Shown here: piece by piece, positions 62,833 through 64,000 of the stretch
Position numbering within the stretch: the first letter of the stretch is position 1
How the letters are laid out: each line of letters opens with the position of its first letter
Source of the DNA: Thiobacter sp. AK1
Lineage (GTDB): Bacteria; Pseudomonadota; Gammaproteobacteria; Burkholderiales; Thiobacteraceae
Assembly: GCF_039822265.1 (NCBI RefSeq)
Contig: NZ_JBAJEX010000004.1
Coordinates: 62,001-126,000, forward strand
Reading direction: 5' to 3'
Length of the DNA stretch: 64,000 nucleotides
Notes under the pieces: generated by a model
The model's database searches: none
What the model saw: only the letters and a program-made list of their open reading frames with translations
What the model was told of the DNA's origin: nothing
Translations under genes and position numbers: made by a program

Positions 62833-63314
62833 GGGAGATGGCGCGCAGTTGAGGGGCAACGCTCTTTCGCGCTTGCCTTTCGCGTCATGAGTTGACCGGC
62901 GTTCTGTTGCAGAGGGAACTGGGCCCTCCCAGGGCACAGCAAGCAAGACGGCGCGGCGGGCGGCTGCAAGCCCCCCACGGTGATCGGCGACGATACGTTT
63001 GACCCCTTTCAGCCCCGCGGGCCAAGAGGCTTTCCAGAAAGCGCCGCCGGTTCAATTCCGCTCCCTTGGGTGCAACCGAATACGCGGCGCTTGTTTCGAA
63101 AAGATGAAGCCGAAGGTGCAGCGGGGCTTGCGAGCCGTCGGCCGGGCCGGCCCTCGAACCACAGGATCGCCGAACTGCGCAAGGCAGCAATTTTGGATCA
63201 AGTGCATAGCCCCGACGCCAACTTCGGGCAGCGTGGAAGGGGACATCCAGCACGTAGCCGCCACGGGTCCGGCCGCCAGCCCGTCGCACTCGCCACGACT
63301 TGTCACGACACCTA
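62833..63314. other. Gene-free stretch
   Basis: Several overlapping open frames exist on both strands, as expected in GC-rich DNA, but none has a start with ribosome-binding site and recognisable protein. No inverted repeats or tRNA-like structure stand out. Probably decayed accessory sequence. Confidence 0.4.
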
Positions 63315-63707
63315 TCAGCCCTCCTTCGGTTTTTGCTCGGCCACCATTTCGGGGGTTGCACCCGGACATTGCTTCTGAATCGCCACCTGCTGCAAGGCGT
63401 CGTACTCACCCTTGAGGCGCGCATATTCGGCTTCCTGCGCCTTGGTGCCACCCAGCGCGAATAGCGCGGGCCAGAAAAGAATCAGCCCCACGCCGGCGAT
63501 TGCCTTGTCGTTGGCGGCCGCTTGATCCAGCCGCCCAGCAAGCTGCGTGGCGCGCGTTTGCACACGCTGCATCTCCGCCATGATCTGCCCACAGTCATAT
63601 TGCTGATATTGCAGGGGCGATACTGATTGCGCAGCGATGTCTTTCGAAGCCCTGGCACAACCAGTCAGTTGCGCCGTGGCACAAGCAGACACGGTGAACA
63701 GCGCCAC
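63315..63707 (-). CDS. Small lipoprotein, unknown function
   Basis: A 130-residue protein with a lipobox (AQLTGCA) and the stretch YQQYDCGQIMAEMQRVQTRA. A hydrophobic segment (AIAGVGLILFWPALFALGG) and a helical C-terminus with LKGEYDALQQVAIQKQC follow. This helix-hydrophobic-helix layout is common among small proteobacterial lipoproteins of unknown role. The start GTG at 63707 gives an unusually short signal lacking Lys/Arg. A TAA lies in frame three codons upstream beside an A6 run, so a small indel or sequencing slip at the start is possible. Confidence 0.65.
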   Translation of the reverse strand: MALFTVSACATAQLTGCARASKDIAAQSVSPLQYQQYDCGQIMAEMQRVQTRATQLAGRLDQAAANDKAIAGVGLILFWPALFALGGTKAQEAEYARLKGEYDALQQVAIQKQCPGATPEMVAEQKPKEG

Positions 63708-63747
63708 AGTTTTTTATTGTGTTTTCCTTTCCCTGTTAAATGGCATG

Positions 63748-63855
63748 TCAAACCCTTTGTGATCAGAGCATGTCTTCGGATCGCAGACGCATGGACAAAG
63801 ACAATCGTGGGTGGGTCTCAATCCCTTTGTGATCAGGGCATGTGTTCGGATAGCA
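63748..63855. repeat. Two imperfect 38-bp direct repeats with a 32-bp spacer (CRISPR-like)
   Basis: The units 63748-63785 and 63818-63855 share TCAA, then (A/T)CCCTTTGTGATCAG, then GCATGT, TTCGGAT and GCA, differing at four positions. The period is 70 bp and the spacer 32 bp. Each unit has an inner CCCT...AGGG or AGAG dyad. The repeat length, spacer length and the TCAATCCC-type start look like a CRISPR repeat, but only two units and no cas gene are visible. Confidence 0.4.
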
Positions 63856-64000
63856 ATGGTACCCAATCCTATTATCGTTTGATGTGCAGCCATTTTGCTC
63901 GAACGGCAAGCTTGTCTGTCATCACAACGTTTCCCTTTTCTTCCCCGTTCCTGGCTGGTCGCATATCTCGATCTGACCCGGTTCTAACGGCAGGTAGTAG
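63856..64000. other. Window end, nothing recognised
   Basis: No further copy of the 38-bp repeat occurs at the next 70-bp step and no coding region is evident in the last 145 bases. Confidence 0.4.

Noticed and set aside
62885..63451. Overlapping open frames on both strands in the 62.9-63.4 kb region as genes
   Set aside because: All are Arg/Pro-rich with no start signals or family features, and they contradict one another in frame.

Overview
The window is GC-rich chromosomal DNA (roughly 60-65% G+C by eye) packed with housekeeping genes. Gene order and protein type point to a betaproteobacterium: rpsP-rimM-trmD-rplS, yibN-grxC-secB-gpsA, slmA-nucleotidase-argB and gpmI-envC-ctpA. A DsrS-like protein, a persulfide-type ArsR regulator, a complete glycolate oxidase and a monohaem cytochrome c suggest a sulfur-oxidising, probably Calvin-cycle autotroph (Thiobacillus/Hydrogenophilales-like). 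That placement is an inference; no marker gene here fixes it.

Layout. 1-9 kb: tail of a phosphonate-type binding protein, rpsU, tsaD, plsY, folB, a TauE-type permease, xerD-ogt-TPR protein, and the rpsP-rimM-trmD-rplS operon with a recognisable promoter. 9-21 kb: mobA, then seven minus-strand genes of C2 and sugar-phosphate metabolism: a phosphoketolase-like ThDP enzyme, a DUF1537 four-carbon-acid kinase, glcD, glcE, glcF, phosphoketolase xfp and acetate kinase ackA. 21.2-21.6 kb: a malate synthase remnant split by a 147-bp mobile element. 21.6-31 kb: a CPA2 antiporter, then a two-component system divergent from a czcCBA-type metal efflux operon. 31-37.3 kb: peroxiredoxin, dsrS, an NYN protein and the secB-gpsA neighbourhood. 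37.4-42.4 kb: an ArsR regulator with Cys41/Cys107, a perfect operator-like palindrome, and an RND efflux operon ending in a DUF2892 protein. 42.5-48 kb: gpmI-envC-ctpA, a hypothetical protein and a MoeB/ThiF enzyme. 48-52.6 kb: a 55-residue membrane miniprotein, slmA, nucleotidase, argB, a sigma32-type hsp20 and a broken glycosyltransferase. 52.8-61 kb: phospholipase-C-like protein, PfkB kinase, glycine-zipper lipoprotein, YqhA, tag, olsB-olsA behind a Pho-box-like array, apaH and a Rep helicase. 61-64 kb: a tandem pair of mobile elements, cytochrome c, tRNA-Arg(CCG), mostly empty sequence, a lipoprotein and two CRISPR-like direct repeats.

The most interesting structures are: (i) the phosphoketolase/glycolate cluster with its uncharacterised ThDP paralogue and DUF1537 kinase; (ii) the SqrR/BigR-like regulator, palindrome and RND operon, which reads as a sulfide- or persulfide-responsive export system; (iii) five copies of one exactly 147-bp non-autonomous element with terminal inverted repeats and TA duplications in CTAG targets, one of them inside the malate synthase relic; and (iv) an 11-bp-period Pho-box-like array in front of the ornithine-lipid genes.
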